NCBI RefSeq assembly: GCF_002269125.1
Contig: NZ_NQKI01000007.1
Location: 82,923 to 146,922, forward strand
Length of the DNA: 64,000 nucleotides
From: Pseudomonas lundensis
GTDB lineage: Bacteria > Pseudomonadota > Gammaproteobacteria > Pseudomonadales > Pseudomonadaceae
Reading direction: 5' to 3'
Shown: piece after piece, positions 1 to 9,766 of the stretch
Layout of the letters: each line of letters begins with the position of its first letter
Position numbering within the stretch: the first letter of the stretch is position 1
Notes under the pieces: model-generated
The model's database searches: none
Seen by the model: the letters and a program-made list of their open reading frames with translations, nothing else
Told to the model about the DNA's origin: nothing
Position numbers and translations under genes: made by a program

Positions 1-183
1 GTATCGAGGTGGCAGAGATTAAGGAAATACGGTTTAACAATCCAGCTCATAGCAGGTCTCAATGAGATCACTGGCGTCCTTGAGGCGCCTTTGTAACAGT
101 TATTGTCGATCCCGAACCAAGGCTTTCGCGGCGTCTATAAAGCCGCTAAGGTCGCCCGGTTTTCCCACTGCCCGGAGCCCACT
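1..183. other. upstream region of cysZ, no gene seen
   Basis: No frame here has coding character. The only notable element is a GGAG ribosome binding site six to seven bases before the cysZ start at 184. The neighbour to the left lies outside the window; trxB often sits next to cysZ in Pseudomonas, but nothing here proves it. Confidence 0.4.
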
Positions 184-933
184 ATGCCCGCCCCTGTTCT
201 TTCTGGCCCGCACTACTTGCGCGAAGGCCTCAAGCTGGTACTTAGCCCTGGCCTGCGCGTGTTTGTGCTGTTGCCGCTGCTGATCAACCTGGTGCTGTTC
301 GTCGGCCTGATCTACTTTGCCGGCCATCAGTTCAGCCTCTGGGTCGATACATTAATGCCCTCGCTGCCCGCCTGGCTGAGTTTTCTTAATTACGTGCTCT
401 GGCCACTGTTCGTGGTGCTGGTGGCGTTGATGGTTTTTTTTACGTTCACCCTGCTGGCCAACATTATTGCCTCCCCGTTCAATGGCTTTTTGTCTGAGAA
501 AGTTGAGGTCGTGGTGCGTGGCAGCGATGACTTTCCCGCGTTCAGTTGGGGCGAATTGATCGCCATGGTGCCACGCACGCTGGCTCGGGAAATGCGCAAA
601 TTGGGGTATTTCCTGCCTCGCGCCATTGCCTTGCTCATCCTGTCGTTTATCCCTGTATTGAACTTGATCGCCGCGCCCCTGTGGTTGGTATTCGGAATCT
701 GGATGATGGCCATCCAATACATCGACTACCCGGCCGACAACCACAAGCTGGGCTGGAACGAGATGCTCGCCTGGCTGCGTGAAAAACGCTGGCAGAGCAT
801 GAGTTTTGGCGGGATTGTTTACCTGGTGTTGCTGATCCCGGTGGTCAACCTGCTGATGATGCCCGCCGCAGTGGCTGGCGCCACGCTGTTCTGGGTGCGC
901 GAGCGCGGGGAAGAGGCACTTGAGCGCCGCTGA
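184..933 (+). CDS. cysZ: sulfate transporter CysZ (EI24 family)
   Basis: A 249-residue inner-membrane protein of the CysZ/EI24 family, which brings sulfate into the cell for cysteine synthesis. The sequence opens with the family-like stretch [20 protein letters not shown] and then alternates hydrophobic membrane segments (about residues 20-45, 60-95, 150-185 and 210-240) with short polar loops. The length matches the family. The ATG at 184 was chosen over an upstream in-frame codon at 103 because it has a GGAG ribosome binding site and gives the usual N-terminus. It stands alone on plus; the assimilatory cysD-cysNC genes lie about 6 kb away on minus. The family call is firm, and the sulfate role rests on family knowledge. 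Confidence 0.9.
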   Translation: MPAPVLSGPHYLREGLKLVLSPGLRVFVLLPLLINLVLFVGLIYFAGHQFSLWVDTLMPSLPAWLSFLNYVLWPLFVVLVALMVFFTFTLLANIIASPFNGFLSEKVEVVVRGSDDFPAFSWGELIAMVPRTLAREMRKLGYFLPRAIALLILSFIPVLNLIAAPLWLVFGIWMMAIQYIDYPADNHKLGWNEMLAWLREKRWQSMSFGGIVYLVLLIPVVNLLMMPAAVAGATLFWVRERGEEALERR

Positions 934-997
934 CAGATTCATCAATCCATCATCACCGTGAAACATTGACGTCATGGCTCCACCCGACACTGGAGTC

Positions 998-2791
998 ATG
1001 ACCACTGCCCTTCGTATCACCCTTGTCACTGAAACCTTCCCACCCGAAATCAACGGCGTGGCCCATACCCTTGGCCATCTGTATGAAGGGCTGCGCGCGC
1101 TCAATCACCACGTGGAGCTGATTCGCCCGCGGCAAAGCGTGGACGGCAATCAGCGCAGTCATGAGCACTTGATGCTGTGCCGCGGCTGGCCTATCCCTCG
1201 CTACCCCGGCTTGCAATGGGGCATGACTTCAGCCCGGCGCTTGAACAAACGCTGGCAGCTACAGCGTCCGGACGTGGTGTACATCGCCACCGAAGGGCCG
1301 TTGGGGCTGAGTGCTTTGCGGGTGGCCAGACGCATGGGAATTGCCGTGGTCAGCGGTTTTCATACCAATTTCCAGCAGTACGCTCACCCGTACGGCTGGG
1401 GCTTCATCACGCGTGCCCTGACCCACTATTTACGCTGGTTTCATAACCGTTGCGCTCTGACGCTGGTGCCCAGTAGCAGCCAGCGTCTTGAGCTGGAACG
1501 CAGGCACTTTGAGCGCCTGCACCTGCTGAGTCGGGGGGTCGACAGCCGGCTCTTCAACCCGGCCAGACGCCAACATGCCTTGCGTCAAAGCTGGGGCCTG
1601 CGTGAAGGCGACATCGCGCTGCTGCATGTAGGACGGCTGGCCCCGGAAAAGAACCTCGGCGCGCTCAAGCGTTGTTTGCAGGTATTGGAAGCGCGTTACC
1701 CCTCGCGACGCTTCAAATTGATCATCGTCGGGGACGGCCCAAAACGGACCTCCCTCGAAGCATCGCTGCCCGAAGCCATTTTTTGCGGCATACAGTGCGG
1801 GGAGGCGCTGGCCGATCATTACGCCAGTGGTGATGTGTTTCTGTTTCCGAGCATGACCGAAACCTTTGGCAACGTGGTACTCGAAGCTCTGGCGTCAGGG
1901 CTGGGCGTGGTGGCGTATGACGAAGCCGCTGCGGGCTTGCACATCCGCCAGGGGTATAACGGCGTGCTGGCCATGACGGGGGATGAACATGCTTGGACGC
2001 AAGCCGCGTGCTGGCTGCTGGAAAACCCGGAAACCCTGCGAACAGTGCGCCTTAATGCGCGCCTGCATGCCAGTCGTCAGGGCTGGTCCACCATCATCAG
2101 GCAGTTTGAAGGGTTGCTGTACAGCGCGTGTAACCGTCAAACCGGCCCGCAAGCGATGCCGGTTCCCGTAACGGTGAAAAAAACGTTAAGCCAGGGCTTT
2201 TTCAATCGCCTGAATAACGCTGGGGTCGTCCGGTGGCGTTCGCGGGGAAAAGCGCGCCAATACGCGACCGTCCTTGCCCATCAGGAATTTTTCAAAGTTC
2301 CAGGTGATGTCGCCCGGAAATTCGGCCCCTTCGCCTGCCAGCAAGCGATAGAGCTGATGACGTTCAGGGCCATTGACATCAAGTTTGCTGCACATCGGGA
2401 AACTCACGCCGTAGTTCTGGCTACAGAACGCCTGAATCTCCTCCCCGGTGCCTGGCTCCTGACCGGCAAACTGGTTGCAGGGCACGCCCAGCACGCTGAA
2501 TTTTTGGTTCCTGTAGTTCTGATACAGGTTTTCCAGCGCTGCGTACTGGGGTGTCAAGCCGCACTTGGAAGCCACGTTCACCACCAGCACGACGTTGCCC
2601 TTAAAGCTGGCCAGTGGCAGTTCCTTGCCGTCGAGGGCGTCCAGGGTAAGGCCGTGAAAAGCACTCATGACGGACTCCAAAATCTCGGGATCGGGTTCAG
2701 GCAATCGCTCCGGGTGCCGATCGCCATATGCTTTACAGATGAAAAAAGGCGCCCGCAGGCGCCCTTCTTTGGCTCGCTCGACAGAGCGTAG
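998..2791 (+). CDS. GT4-type glycosyltransferase, reading frame overruns its expected stop
   Basis: A glycosyltransferase of the GT1/GT4 group with two Rossmann domains. The N-terminal half starts RITLVTETFPPEINGVAHTL. The C-terminal half holds the nucleotide-sugar domain with HVGRLAPEKN and the E-x7-E motif in ETFGNVVLEALASG near residue 290. Recognisable sequence ends near base 2180, about 394 residues, the normal family length. The open frame then continues to 2791, reading through the whole antisense strand of the glutathione peroxidase gene. Removing one A from the A7 run at 2177-2183 gives AAA AAA CGT TAA, a stop at 2187-2189 that overlaps the stop of the convergent gene. The last 200 residues are therefore probably not native. 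The start at 998 fits the family N-terminus. The acceptor substrate is unknown. Confidence 0.8.
   Translation: MTTALRITLVTETFPPEINGVAHTLGHLYEGLRALNHHVELIRPRQSVDGNQRSHEHLMLCRGWPIPRYPGLQWGMTSARRLNKRWQLQRPDVVYIATEGPLGLSALRVARRMGIAVVSGFHTNFQQYAHPYGWGFITRALTHYLRWFHNRCALTLVPSSSQRLELERRHFERLHLLSRGVDSRLFNPARRQHALRQSWGLREGDIALLHVGRLAPEKNLGALKRCLQVLEARYPSRRFKLIIVGDGPKRTSLEASLPEAIFCGIQCGEALADHYASGDVFLFPSMTETFGNVVLEALASGLGVVAYDEAAAGLHIRQGYNGVLAMTGDEHAWTQAACWLLENPETLRTVRLNARLHASRQGWSTIIRQFEGLLYSACNRQTGPQAMPVPVTVKKTLSQGFFNRLNNAGVVRWRSRGKARQYATVLAHQEFFKVPGDVARKFGPFACQQAIELMTFRAIDIKFAAHRETHAVVLATERLNLLPGAWLLTGKLVAGHAQHAEFLVPVVLIQVFQRCVLGCQAALGSHVHHQHDVALKAGQWQFLAVEGVQGKAVKSTHDGLQNLGIGFRQSLRVPIAICFTDEKRRPQAPFFGSLDRA
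2177..2183 (+). other. A7 homopolymer, probable indel or slippage site at the 3' end of the glycosyltransferase gene
   Basis: Seven A bases fall at codons 394-396 of the glycosyltransferase frame. With six A bases the frame would stop at TAA 2187-2189, leaving a 396-residue protein and a TTAA stop overlap with the convergent peroxidase gene. The same TTAA stop overlap occurs at 50618-50621 between two other convergent genes of this window. Confidence 0.6.
2186..2668 (-). CDS. glutathione peroxidase family protein
   Basis: A 160-residue thiol peroxidase of the glutathione peroxidase family, which reduces hydrogen or lipid hydroperoxides. The peroxidatic Cys36 lies in NVASKCGLTPQY. The Gln of NQFAGQEPG and the Trp of ITWNFEKFL complete the catalytic set. 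It is the Cys type, with no selenocysteine, and probably uses thioredoxin as well as glutathione, as non-animal members often do. The ATG at 2668 was chosen over 2704 because MSAFHGLTLDALDG is the usual beginning. It is convergent with the glycosyltransferase gene and its stop sits inside the TTAA discussed there. It is complete and well conserved, so the antisense run-on of the neighbour is unlikely to be real coding sequence. Confidence 0.93.
   Translation of the reverse strand: MSAFHGLTLDALDGKELPLASFKGNVVLVVNVASKCGLTPQYAALENLYQNYRNQKFSVLGVPCNQFAGQEPGTGEEIQAFCSQNYGVSFPMCSKLDVNGPERHQLYRLLAGEGAEFPGDITWNFEKFLMGKDGRVLARFSPRTPPDDPSVIQAIEKALA
2742..2770 (-). terminator. intrinsic terminator of slyD
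   Basis: GGCGCC at 2748-2753 and GGCGCC at 2758-2763 form a stem around CGCA. On the minus strand it is followed by a run of T (2742-2747), as expected for termination after slyD. Confidence 0.8.
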
Positions 2792-2800
2792 CAGCCATTA

Positions 2801-3286
2801 TCAGTGCTGATGACCGCCTTCGCCGTGTACGTGGCCGTGAGCAACTTCTTCTTCGCTCGCATCACGAACAGCAACAACTTTCACTTTGAAGTTCAAACGC
2901 TGACCAGCCAACGGGTGGTTGCCGTCAACAGTCACGTCGTCGCCGTCCAGGTCACGGATGGTCACGATTTGCATCTGGCCGTCCGGCGCCGACGCGTGGA
3001 ACTGCATGCCCACTTCCAGTTGGTCAACGCCTTCGAACATGCTGCTGCTCAACGTGCTGACCAGCTCGGCAGAGTACTCGCCGTAAGCGTCTTCAGGCTC
3101 TACGGAAACGTCCAGCTCGTCACCGACTGCTTTGCCTTCCAGGGCCTTTTCCAGGCCTGGAATGATGTTACCTGCGCCTTGCAGGTAAACCAGCGGCGCG
3201 CCACCGGCGGAGCTGTCGATGACCTCACCAGCGTCGTTGGTCAGGGTATAGTCGATGGAGACAGCCTTATTGGCGGCGATCGTCAT
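2801..3286 (-). CDS. slyD: FKBP-type peptidyl-prolyl isomerase SlyD
   Basis: A 161-residue cytoplasmic proline isomerase and chaperone of the SlyD group. The FKBP core begins KAVSIDYTLTNDAGEVIDSS, the inserted chaperone flap covers about residues 70-125, and the tail ends HGHVHGEGGHQH, a short His-rich metal-binding end. E. coli SlyD has a longer Cys/His tail that feeds nickel to hydrogenase. This shorter tail has no Cys, so nickel delivery is less certain. The start at 3286 gives MTIAANKAVS; the in-frame extension to 3376 has no family likeness. A terminator follows at 2742-2770. Confidence 0.93.
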   Translation of the reverse strand: MTIAANKAVSIDYTLTNDAGEVIDSSAGGAPLVYLQGAGNIIPGLEKALEGKAVGDELDVSVEPEDAYGEYSAELVSTLSSSMFEGVDQLEVGMQFHASAPDGQMQIVTIRDLDGDDVTVDGNHPLAGQRLNFKVKVVAVRDASEEEVAHGHVHGEGGHQH

Positions 3287-3385
3287 GGGGCGAGACCTTT
3301 TGCAAAAAAATTGAGTGCGCCAGTTTAACCAAGCAAACGCTCGAAAGCGAACACAACAAAACACAACCAAGACCAACGGATAACT

Positions 3386-3601
3386 TTGAAAAGTTCAACA
3401 ATCATTGGATGGCGACAGGATGAAGAGGCGCATTGGGTGGCCATACTGTCCTGTGGCCACACTCAACACCAGCGTCATCAACCGCCCTGGCAATCACGGG
3501 CCTGGGTGCTCGACCCCGAGCAGCGCCGCGCAAAAATAGGTCAGCCCTTTGCGTGTGGCTGGTGTGCTCAAGAGGCGGATAGCGCTAATCTTGGCAATTG
3601 A
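3386..3601 (+). CDS. DUF3565 domain protein
   Basis: A 71-residue protein that I recognise as DUF3565, a small Pseudomonas family of unknown function. The core IIGWRQDEEAHWVAILSCGH is followed by HQPPWQSRAWVLDP and a final CGWC. The paired Cys and His residues (CGHTQH and CGWC) suggest a zinc site; this is inference. The best start is TTG at 3386 with a weak GGA ribosome binding site; no ATG is available in frame. It is divergent from slyD and lies 60 bases before pta. Confidence 0.8.
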   Translation: MKSSTIIGWRQDEEAHWVAILSCGHTQHQRHQPPWQSRAWVLDPEQRRAKIGQPFACGWCAQEADSANLGN

Positions 3602-3661
3602 TTCTGGCACATGACCCGTTCGACGGGCGTGCCCTTGCACTGCTCACGTCAGGAAGCTCGC

Positions 3662-5761
3662 ATGCAAACTTTCTTTATTGCCCCCACTGATTTTGGTGTG
3701 GGCCTGACTTCTATCAGCCTCGGCCTGGTGCGCACCCTGGAGCGTGCCGGTCTGAAAGTCGGCTTTTTCAAGCCAATTGCCCAGCCGCACCCCGGCGATG
3801 TCGGCCCGGAGCGCTCGACCGAACTGGTAGCGCGCACCCATGGCCTGAAACCGCCGCAGCCGTTAGGGTTGGCGCACGTTGAGCGGATGCTGGGCGATGG
3901 CCAACTGGATGAACTGCTCGAAGAAATCATCACCCTCTATCAACAAGCGGCGGTCGGCAAAGACGTCCTGATCGTCGAAGGCATGGTCCCGACCCGCAGC
4001 GCCAGCTATGCCGCTCGGGTCAACTTGCATCTGGCCAAGAGCCTCGATGCAGAGGTGATTCTGGTCTCGGCCCCCGAAAATGAAGTGCTGACCGAACTCT
4101 CGGGCCGTGTCGAATTGCAGGCTCAACTGTTTGGCGGCCCCAAAGACCCGAAAGTCCTCGGTGTGATCCTGAACAAGGTACGCACTGACGAAAGCATGGA
4201 AGACTTCGCCGCGCGCCTTAAAGAACACTCGCCACTGCTGCGTACAGGCGACTTCAAGCTGTTGGGCTGCATCCCGTACCAGCCCGAGCTTAACGCGCCG
4301 CGTACCCGCGACGTGGCCGACTTGCTGGGCGCCCAGGTGCTCAATGCCGGGGACTACGAGACCCGGCGCATGTCAAAAATCATTTTGTGCGCCCGCACCG
4401 TGCTCAACACGCTGCAACTGCTCAAGCCCGGTGTGTTGGTGGTAACGCCCGGTGATCGCGACGACATCATTCTGGCTGTCAGCCTGGCAGCGATGAATGG
4501 CGTGCCACTGGCCGGATTGCTGCTGACCAGCGACACCCAACCCGACCCGCGCCTGATGGAGCTGTGCCGCGGTGCCCTGCAGGCGGGTCTACCCGTGCTG
4601 TCAGTCAGTACCGGTTCGTATGACACAGCCAATCGCCTGAACAACTTGAACAAGGAAATCCCGATTGATGACCGCGAGCGTGCGGAAATCATCACCGATT
4701 TCGTGGCCAGCCACCTGGATGCCAAGTGGCTGCACCAGCGTTGCGGCACACCGCGCGAAATGCGCCTGACCCCTGCCGTATTCCGCTATCAATTGATCCA
4801 GCGGGCCCAGCAAGTCAACAAACGTATCGTCTTGCCTGAGGGCAGCGAGCCATTAACCGTGCAGGCAGCGGCGATCTGTCAGGCGCGCGGCATTGCGCGC
4901 TGTGTTTTGCTGGCCAAGCCTGATGAAGTGCGGGCGGTGGCCAAGGCCCACGGGTTTGAACTGCCGGACGGGCTGGAAATACTCGACCCCGACGTAATTC
5001 GTGATCGGTATGTCGAGCCCATGGTCGCGCTGCGCAAAACCAAAAGCCTCAATGCCCCGATGGCTGAACAGCAGCTTGAAGACCCAGTCGTGATCGGCAC
5101 CATGATGCTGGCGCTGGACGAAGTGGACGGTTTGGTCTCCGGGGTTATTCATTCCACCGCCAACACCATCCGCCCGGCCCTGCAACTGATCAAGACCGCG
5201 CCTGGCTGCACGCTGGTGTCGTCGGTGTTCTTCATGCTTTTCCCCGAGCAGGTACTGGTCTATGGCGACTGCGTAATGAACCCGCACCCGTCGGCGGCTG
5301 AACTGGCCGAAATCGCCCTGCAAAGCGCCGACTCTGCGGCTGCGTTCGGCATCACACCGCGGGTGGCGATGATCAGTTATTCCAGCGGCGACTCGGCCAG
5401 TGGTGAAGAGGTCGAAAAAGTCCGTGAAGCGACCCTGCTGGCGCACGAATCACAACACGCCCTGCTGATTGACGGGCCGTTGCAATACGACGCAGCAGCC
5501 AATGTGGAGGTGGCACGACAACTCGCCCCCAACAGCCAGGTGGCCGGACGTGCCACCGTGTTTGTGTTCCCGGACCTCAATACCGGCAACACCACCCACA
5601 AAGCCGTGCAACGCAGCGCTGATTGCGTCAGCCTCGGCCCCATGCTGCAAGGCCTGCGCAAACCGGTGAACGACCTTCCCCGCGGCGCCCAGGTCGACGA
5701 CATTGTGTACACCATCGCCCTCACGGCGATTCAAGCCGCCAACCGACCTATGGATGTGTAA
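3662..5761 (+). CDS. pta: phosphate acetyltransferase, long form
   Basis: A 699-residue phosphate acetyltransferase that interconverts acetyl-CoA and acetyl phosphate. The order of domains is that of the long form: an N-terminal P-loop region related to dethiobiotin synthetase (QTFFIAPTDFGVGLTSISLG, about residues 1-200), a DRTGG regulatory domain (about 210-330), and the catalytic PTA domain from about residue 370, with KRIVLPEGSEPLTVQAAAIC and the late VFPDLNTGN. The ATG at 3662 has AGGAAG seven bases upstream. No ackA is adjacent. The next gene starts on the base after the stop, so the two are probably cotranscribed. Confidence 0.95.
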   Translation: MQTFFIAPTDFGVGLTSISLGLVRTLERAGLKVGFFKPIAQPHPGDVGPERSTELVARTHGLKPPQPLGLAHVERMLGDGQLDELLEEIITLYQQAAVGKDVLIVEGMVPTRSASYAARVNLHLAKSLDAEVILVSAPENEVLTELSGRVELQAQLFGGPKDPKVLGVILNKVRTDESMEDFAARLKEHSPLLRTGDFKLLGCIPYQPELNAPRTRDVADLLGAQVLNAGDYETRRMSKIILCARTVLNTLQLLKPGVLVVTPGDRDDIILAVSLAAMNGVPLAGLLLTSDTQPDPRLMELCRGALQAGLPVLSVSTGSYDTANRLNNLNKEIPIDDRERAEIITDFVASHLDAKWLHQRCGTPREMRLTPAVFRYQLIQRAQQVNKRIVLPEGSEPLTVQAAAICQARGIARCVLLAKPDEVRAVAKAHGFELPDGLEILDPDVIRDRYVEPMVALRKTKSLNAPMAEQQLEDPVVIGTMMLALDEVDGLVSGVIHSTANTIRPALQLIKTAPGCTLVSSVFFMLFPEQVLVYGDCVMNPHPSAAELAEIALQSADSAAAFGITPRVAMISYSSGDSASGEEVEKVREATLLAHESQHALLIDGPLQYDAAANVEVARQLAPNSQVAGRATVFVFPDLNTGNTTHKAVQRSADCVSLGPMLQGLRKPVNDLPRGAQVDDIVYTIALTAIQAANRPMDV

Positions 5762-6667
5762 ATGCTGGACTTCCTGCCTGCGCCGTTACGCGGCGTGATT
5801 GCTTCACTGCTGCTGGCGATCAACACCATCGTGTGCTGCACGCCGCTGTTCGTGGTGGCCATTTTCAAACTGTGCCTGCCCTTTGCAGCCGCCCAGCGCT
5901 GCACCGACTGGCTGATGCGCCATATCCACGAAGCGTGGGTCAGCAATAACAAACGCTGGATGGACCTGCTGGGCCATGCCCGCTGGCAGATCAAGGGGCT
6001 GGAGGGGCTCGATTATGAGCATTCGTACCTGGTGACCAGCAACCACCAGAGCTGGGTCGACATCATGGTCTTGCAATACGTGCTCAATAAACGCATCCGC
6101 CCGCTAAAGTTCTTCCTCAAGCAGGAACTGATCTGGGTGCCAGTGATTGGTCTGGCGTGGTGGGCGTTGGGTTTCCCGTTCATGAAACGCTACTCCAAGG
6201 CGTACCTGGCCAAACACCCCGAGAAAAAAGGCGCCGATCTGGCGACGACGCGCAAAACCTGTGCAAAGTTTAAAAACCAGCCGGTCGGGATTTTCAACTT
6301 TGTGGAAGGCACACGTTTCACCGAAGCCAAGCATGCCCAACAGCAATCCCCCTTTCGCTACCTGCTCAAGCCCAAGGCAGGCGGGATTGCCTTTGTGCTG
6401 GACGCCATGGGCGAGCAACTGAAATCCATCGTCAACGTGACCATTCATTACCCCGGCGGGCGCCCCGGTTACTGGGATCTGCTGTGCGGCAACGTGCGCG
6501 AGGTCGTGGTGGTGTTTGAAGAGTTGAGCATTCCGGCTGAGTTTCTGGGTCGTAACTACGATCAGGATGCCGAGTACAAATTGGCATTTCAGGGCTGGAT
6601 CAACCAATTGTGGGAAGACAAAGACCGCCTGCTGGGCGAGTTGCATCGCGAATACCCCAAAGGCTGA
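5762..6667 (+). CDS. PlsC-like acyltransferase (YihG type)
   Basis: A 301-residue membrane acyltransferase of the lysophosphatidic acid acyltransferase superfamily. It has an N-terminal membrane segment (about residues 10-45), the acyl-transfer motif NHQSWVD with His95 and Asp100, and the substrate-binding motif FVEGTRFT near residue 185. The layout resembles E. coli YihG, which adds acyl chains to lysophospholipid and affects acyl composition. The start codon directly abuts the pta stop, so translation is probably coupled. A bidirectional terminator follows. The acyl acceptor is inferred from the family only. Confidence 0.85.
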   Translation: MLDFLPAPLRGVIASLLLAINTIVCCTPLFVVAIFKLCLPFAAAQRCTDWLMRHIHEAWVSNNKRWMDLLGHARWQIKGLEGLDYEHSYLVTSNHQSWVDIMVLQYVLNKRIRPLKFFLKQELIWVPVIGLAWWALGFPFMKRYSKAYLAKHPEKKGADLATTRKTCAKFKNQPVGIFNFVEGTRFTEAKHAQQQSPFRYLLKPKAGGIAFVLDAMGEQLKSIVNVTIHYPGGRPGYWDLLCGNVREVVVVFEELSIPAEFLGRNYDQDAEYKLAFQGWINQLWEDKDRLLGELHREYPKG

Positions 6668-6684
6668 TTCGCAAGCAGATATAC

Positions 6685-6722
6685 AAAAGCCCGCCACCGA
6701 TCTCTCGGTAGCGGGCTTTTTC
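6685..6722. terminator. bidirectional intrinsic terminator
   Basis: GCCCGC at 6689-6694 pairs with GCGGGC at 6711-6716, extended by ACCGA and TCGGT around the loop TCTC. A tracts lie on the left and T tracts on the right, so it can end both the acyltransferase gene (plus) and cysNC (minus). Confidence 0.85.
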
Positions 6723-6730
6723 ATTGCGGC

Positions 6731-8629
6731 TTAAATCGCGCCGCGTTGACGCAACAGGTCCAGTACCAACTTGACGCCTTCATCAACCGTCAACGCCTGC
6801 GTGTTAACCACCAGGTCTGCATCGAGCGGGACGTCATACGGGAAGGAGTCCCCCGGAATGTTGTCACCACCGGCGGCATACAAACCTTGCGGGTCACGTT
6901 CAGCGCATACCGCAGGTGACGCCTGCACATACACGGTAATCAGACGATCATCCCCGATCAACGCTTTAGCCTGATCACGGCCCTGTGCATCCGGTGCCAC
7001 GAAAGCGGCCAGCGTCAGCAGACCCGCTTCGTTGAACTGGCGCGCCACATGCGCTGCACGGCGCCAGTTTTCGGTGCGCCCGGCGCGGTCCTGGGGCAGC
7101 CCTTTGTTCAGGTCATGGCGCAGGTTCTGGCCATCAAGCACAAATACCGCACGGCCCATGTCGAACAACTTGCGCTCAACGGCGTAGGCCAGGGTACTTT
7201 TACCCGCGCCCGACAACCCGCTGAACAACACGGTCGCCGGTTGCTGACCGAAACGTTGCGCACGCTCTTGAGTCGTCACGTGGGCCAGTTTGCCATGATG
7301 GCTTGAGCTGCCATGGCTGACCGGCTGGGCAACGATCATGCCTGCACCCACGGTGCCATTGGTCAGGCGATCAATGATGATGAAAGAGCCCGTGGTGCGG
7401 TTACTGTCGTAACCATCCAGCGCAATCGGTGCGTCGAGGCTGATCTTGACCTTGCCGATTTCGTTCAGTTGCAAAGCACTGGCCGGGCCTTCTTCCAGCG
7501 TGTTGACATCCACTTTGTTGACGATGCTCGCAATGGAACCCGGCACGTAGCTGGTCGCGCGCTTGATGTCGTATTTCTTGCCCGGCAGCATCGGCTCCTC
7601 GGCCATCCACACCAGCATGGCTTCAAAGTTGTCAGTCACCGGCGGTACGCTGTCGGCATGCACCAGCAAGTCGCCACGGGAGATGTCGATCTCGTCTTCC
7701 ATGGTCAGCGTAATCGCCTGACCCGGCCCTGCGTGCTCCAGTTCACCTTCAAACGTGACGATGGATTTGACCCGGCTGCTCTTGCCCGATGGCAATACCA
7801 TCACTTCATCGCCCTTGCGCACGATGCCGCTGGCCAGCGTACCGGCAAACCCACGGAAGTTCAGGTTTGGGCGGTTCACGTATTGCACCGGAAAGCGCAA
7901 GTCCGTCAGATTGCGGTCGGCCGCGACTTCGACAGTTTCAAGGATTTCCATCAACGATTGCCCGGTGTACCACGGCGAACGCTCGCTCTTGTTCACCACG
8001 TTGTCGCCTTTGAGGGCCGACATCGGTACGAAGTGCAGGCTGCTCGGCTTCATCTTCAAGCCTTCGGCAAACTTCAGGTAGTCCGCCTTGATCGACTCGA
8101 ACACGCCTTGGTCAAACCCTTTGAGGTCCATCTTGTTGATGGCGACCACGATGTGTTTGATGCCCAACAACGACGCAATAAAACTGTGGCGGCGGGTCTG
8201 GGTCTGCACGCCGTAACGGGCATCCACCAAAATGATCGCCAGATCACAGGTCGACGCACCGGTGGCCATGTTACGGGTGTACTGCTCATGGCCCGGGGTG
8301 TCGGCAATGATGAATTTACGCTTGGCGGTGGAGAAGTAGCGATAGGCCACGTCAATGGTAATGCCCTGTTCGCGCTCGGCTTGCAGACCATCTACCAGCA
8401 AGGCCAAGTCGATGTCATCGCCCGTGGTGCCGCTTTTTTTCGAATCGCGGGTAATGGCTTCCAGATGATCTTCGTAGATCATCTTGGAGTCGTGCAGCAA
8501 GCGCCCGATCAGGGTGCTTTTGCCGTCATCGACGTTGCCGCAGGTCAGGAAGCGCAACATCTCTTTGCGTTCATGCTGGCCCAGGTAGGCGAGGATGTCC
8601 TCGCTGATCAAATCAGATACGTGCGACAT
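6731..8629 (-). CDS. cysNC: sulfate adenylyltransferase subunit 1 / APS kinase fusion CysNC
   Basis: A 632-residue fusion. The N-terminal part (to about residue 440) is the GTPase subunit of ATP sulfurylase with [17 protein letters not shown] and NKMD. The C-terminal part (about 455-632) is adenylylsulfate kinase with the P-loop GLSGAGKST and the [12 protein letters not shown] region. CysD with CysN makes adenosine 5'-phosphosulfate and the kinase domain turns it into PAPS. The fusion is typical of Pseudomonas. It lies nine bases downstream of cysD in the same operon and ends at the bidirectional terminator. CysB control is expected from the pathway, but I cannot point to a site. Confidence 0.96.
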   Translation of the reverse strand: MSHVSDLISEDILAYLGQHERKEMLRFLTCGNVDDGKSTLIGRLLHDSKMIYEDHLEAITRDSKKSGTTGDDIDLALLVDGLQAEREQGITIDVAYRYFSTAKRKFIIADTPGHEQYTRNMATGASTCDLAIILVDARYGVQTQTRRHSFIASLLGIKHIVVAINKMDLKGFDQGVFESIKADYLKFAEGLKMKPSSLHFVPMSALKGDNVVNKSERSPWYTGQSLMEILETVEVAADRNLTDLRFPVQYVNRPNLNFRGFAGTLASGIVRKGDEVMVLPSGKSSRVKSIVTFEGELEHAGPGQAITLTMEDEIDISRGDLLVHADSVPPVTDNFEAMLVWMAEEPMLPGKKYDIKRATSYVPGSIASIVNKVDVNTLEEGPASALQLNEIGKVKISLDAPIALDGYDSNRTTGSFIIIDRLTNGTVGAGMIVAQPVSHGSSSHHGKLAHVTTQERAQRFGQQPATVLFSGLSGAGKSTLAYAVERKLFDMGRAVFVLDGQNLRHDLNKGLPQDRAGRTENWRRAAHVARQFNEAGLLTLAAFVAPDAQGRDQAKALIGDDRLITVYVQASPAVCAERDPQGLYAAGGDNIPGDSFPYDVPLDADLVVNTQALTVDEGVKLVLDLLRQRGAI

Positions 8630-8638
8630 GACAACCCC

Positions 8639-9556
8639 TTAGAAATAACCTTGACGTTTTTTATCTTCCATTGAGCCGGCGCCATCGTGATCGATGACTC
8701 GGCCCTGGCGCTCGGAAGTACGCGTCAGGAGCATTTCCTGGATGATGTCCGTCAGGCTTTCAGCCTCGGATTCCACCGCGCCGGTCAGCGGGTAGCAGCC
8801 CAGCGTACGAAAACGGACTTTTTTCTTGACGATGCGCGCCTTGTCTTCTTCAGACAAATGCTCAAGGATCCGCTCGTCATCAATCATGATCAGGGTGCCG
8901 TTCTTCTCGATGACTTCACGCTCGGCGGCGAAGTACAGCGGCACAATCGGAATGCCTTCGAGGTAGATGTACTGCCAGATATCGAGTTCGGTCCAGTTCG
9001 ACAACGGGAAGACGCGGATCGATTCGCCTTTGTTCACGTTGCCGTTGTAGACGTTCCACAACTCGGGGCGCTGGTTCTTCGGGTCCCAGCGGTGTTTGCT
9101 GTCACGGAACGAATACACACGCTCTTTGGCGCGGGATTTTTCTTCGTCGCGGCGCGCGCCACCGAAGGCCGCATCAAAGCCGTACTTGTCGAGCGCCTGT
9201 TTCAGGCCCTCGGTTTTCATGATGTCAGTGTGCTTGGCACTGCCATGGGTAAACGGGTTGATGCCCTGCGCCACGCCGTCCGGGTTGACATGAGTGATCA
9301 AGTCCAGGCCCAACTCAGCGACCATCTTGTCGCGGAAGCGGTACATCTCCTGGAATTTCCACTGCGTGTCGACATGCATCACCGGAAACGGCAGCTTGCC
9401 AGGGAAAAACGCCTTGCGGGCAAGGTGCAGCATCACGGCGGAATCTTTACCGATCGAGTACAGCATTACCGGGTTATCGAACTCGGCAGCCACCTCGCGG
9501 ATGATGTGGATGCTTTCCGCCTCCAGCTGTTTCAGGTGCGTCAGTTTGTCGACCAT
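8639..9556 (-). CDS. cysD: sulfate adenylyltransferase subunit 2
   Basis: A 305-residue PP-loop ATP pyrophosphatase, the catalytic half of ATP sulfurylase. The PP-loop is [17 protein letters not shown] near residues 33-50, the [16 protein letters not shown] segment follows near 131, and the protein ends [10 protein letters not shown], the usual CysD tail. It forms a complex with the CysN part of CysNC, encoded immediately downstream. The 210-base gap upstream must hold the operon promoter. Confidence 0.96.
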   Translation of the reverse strand: MVDKLTHLKQLEAESIHIIREVAAEFDNPVMLYSIGKDSAVMLHLARKAFFPGKLPFPVMHVDTQWKFQEMYRFRDKMVAELGLDLITHVNPDGVAQGINPFTHGSAKHTDIMKTEGLKQALDKYGFDAAFGGARRDEEKSRAKERVYSFRDSKHRWDPKNQRPELWNVYNGNVNKGESIRVFPLSNWTELDIWQYIYLEGIPIVPLYFAAEREVIEKNGTLIMIDDERILEHLSEEDKARIVKKKVRFRTLGCYPLTGAVESEAESLTDIIQEMLLTRTSERQGRVIDHDGAGSMEDKKRQGYF

Positions 9557-9766
9557 GGCTACTCACGAAAGCTATCTTATGAACGGCCTGCGGGCCGTGT
9601 TCGAGCGGAGAATGCTAGCACAGCACCTGCTTATATTGAGGGCGCCAACTAGATCGAAAAAGTCTAAGAATAGATCGCGGGGTTTGGGCTCAGCGCCACT
9701 GAAAAAGGGCTGCAGGCTGTCAGAAACCTGCAGGGTGTTGCAGCGGCCGCGCCTGTCAGTGAGCGG
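9557..9766. other. cysD upstream region
   Basis: This stretch should contain the cysD-cysNC promoter. I see no convincing promoter hexamers. CTGCAGG at 9710-9716 and CCTGCAG at 9727-9733 can pair around a ten-base loop, just downstream of the NIF3 gene's stop on minus, where a terminator for that gene would be expected. Confidence 0.35.

Noticed and set aside
7313..8674. A 453-codon open frame on plus, antisense to cysNC
   Set aside because: It mirrors a fully conserved gene and shows no family motif; long antisense frames are common in GC-rich DNA.
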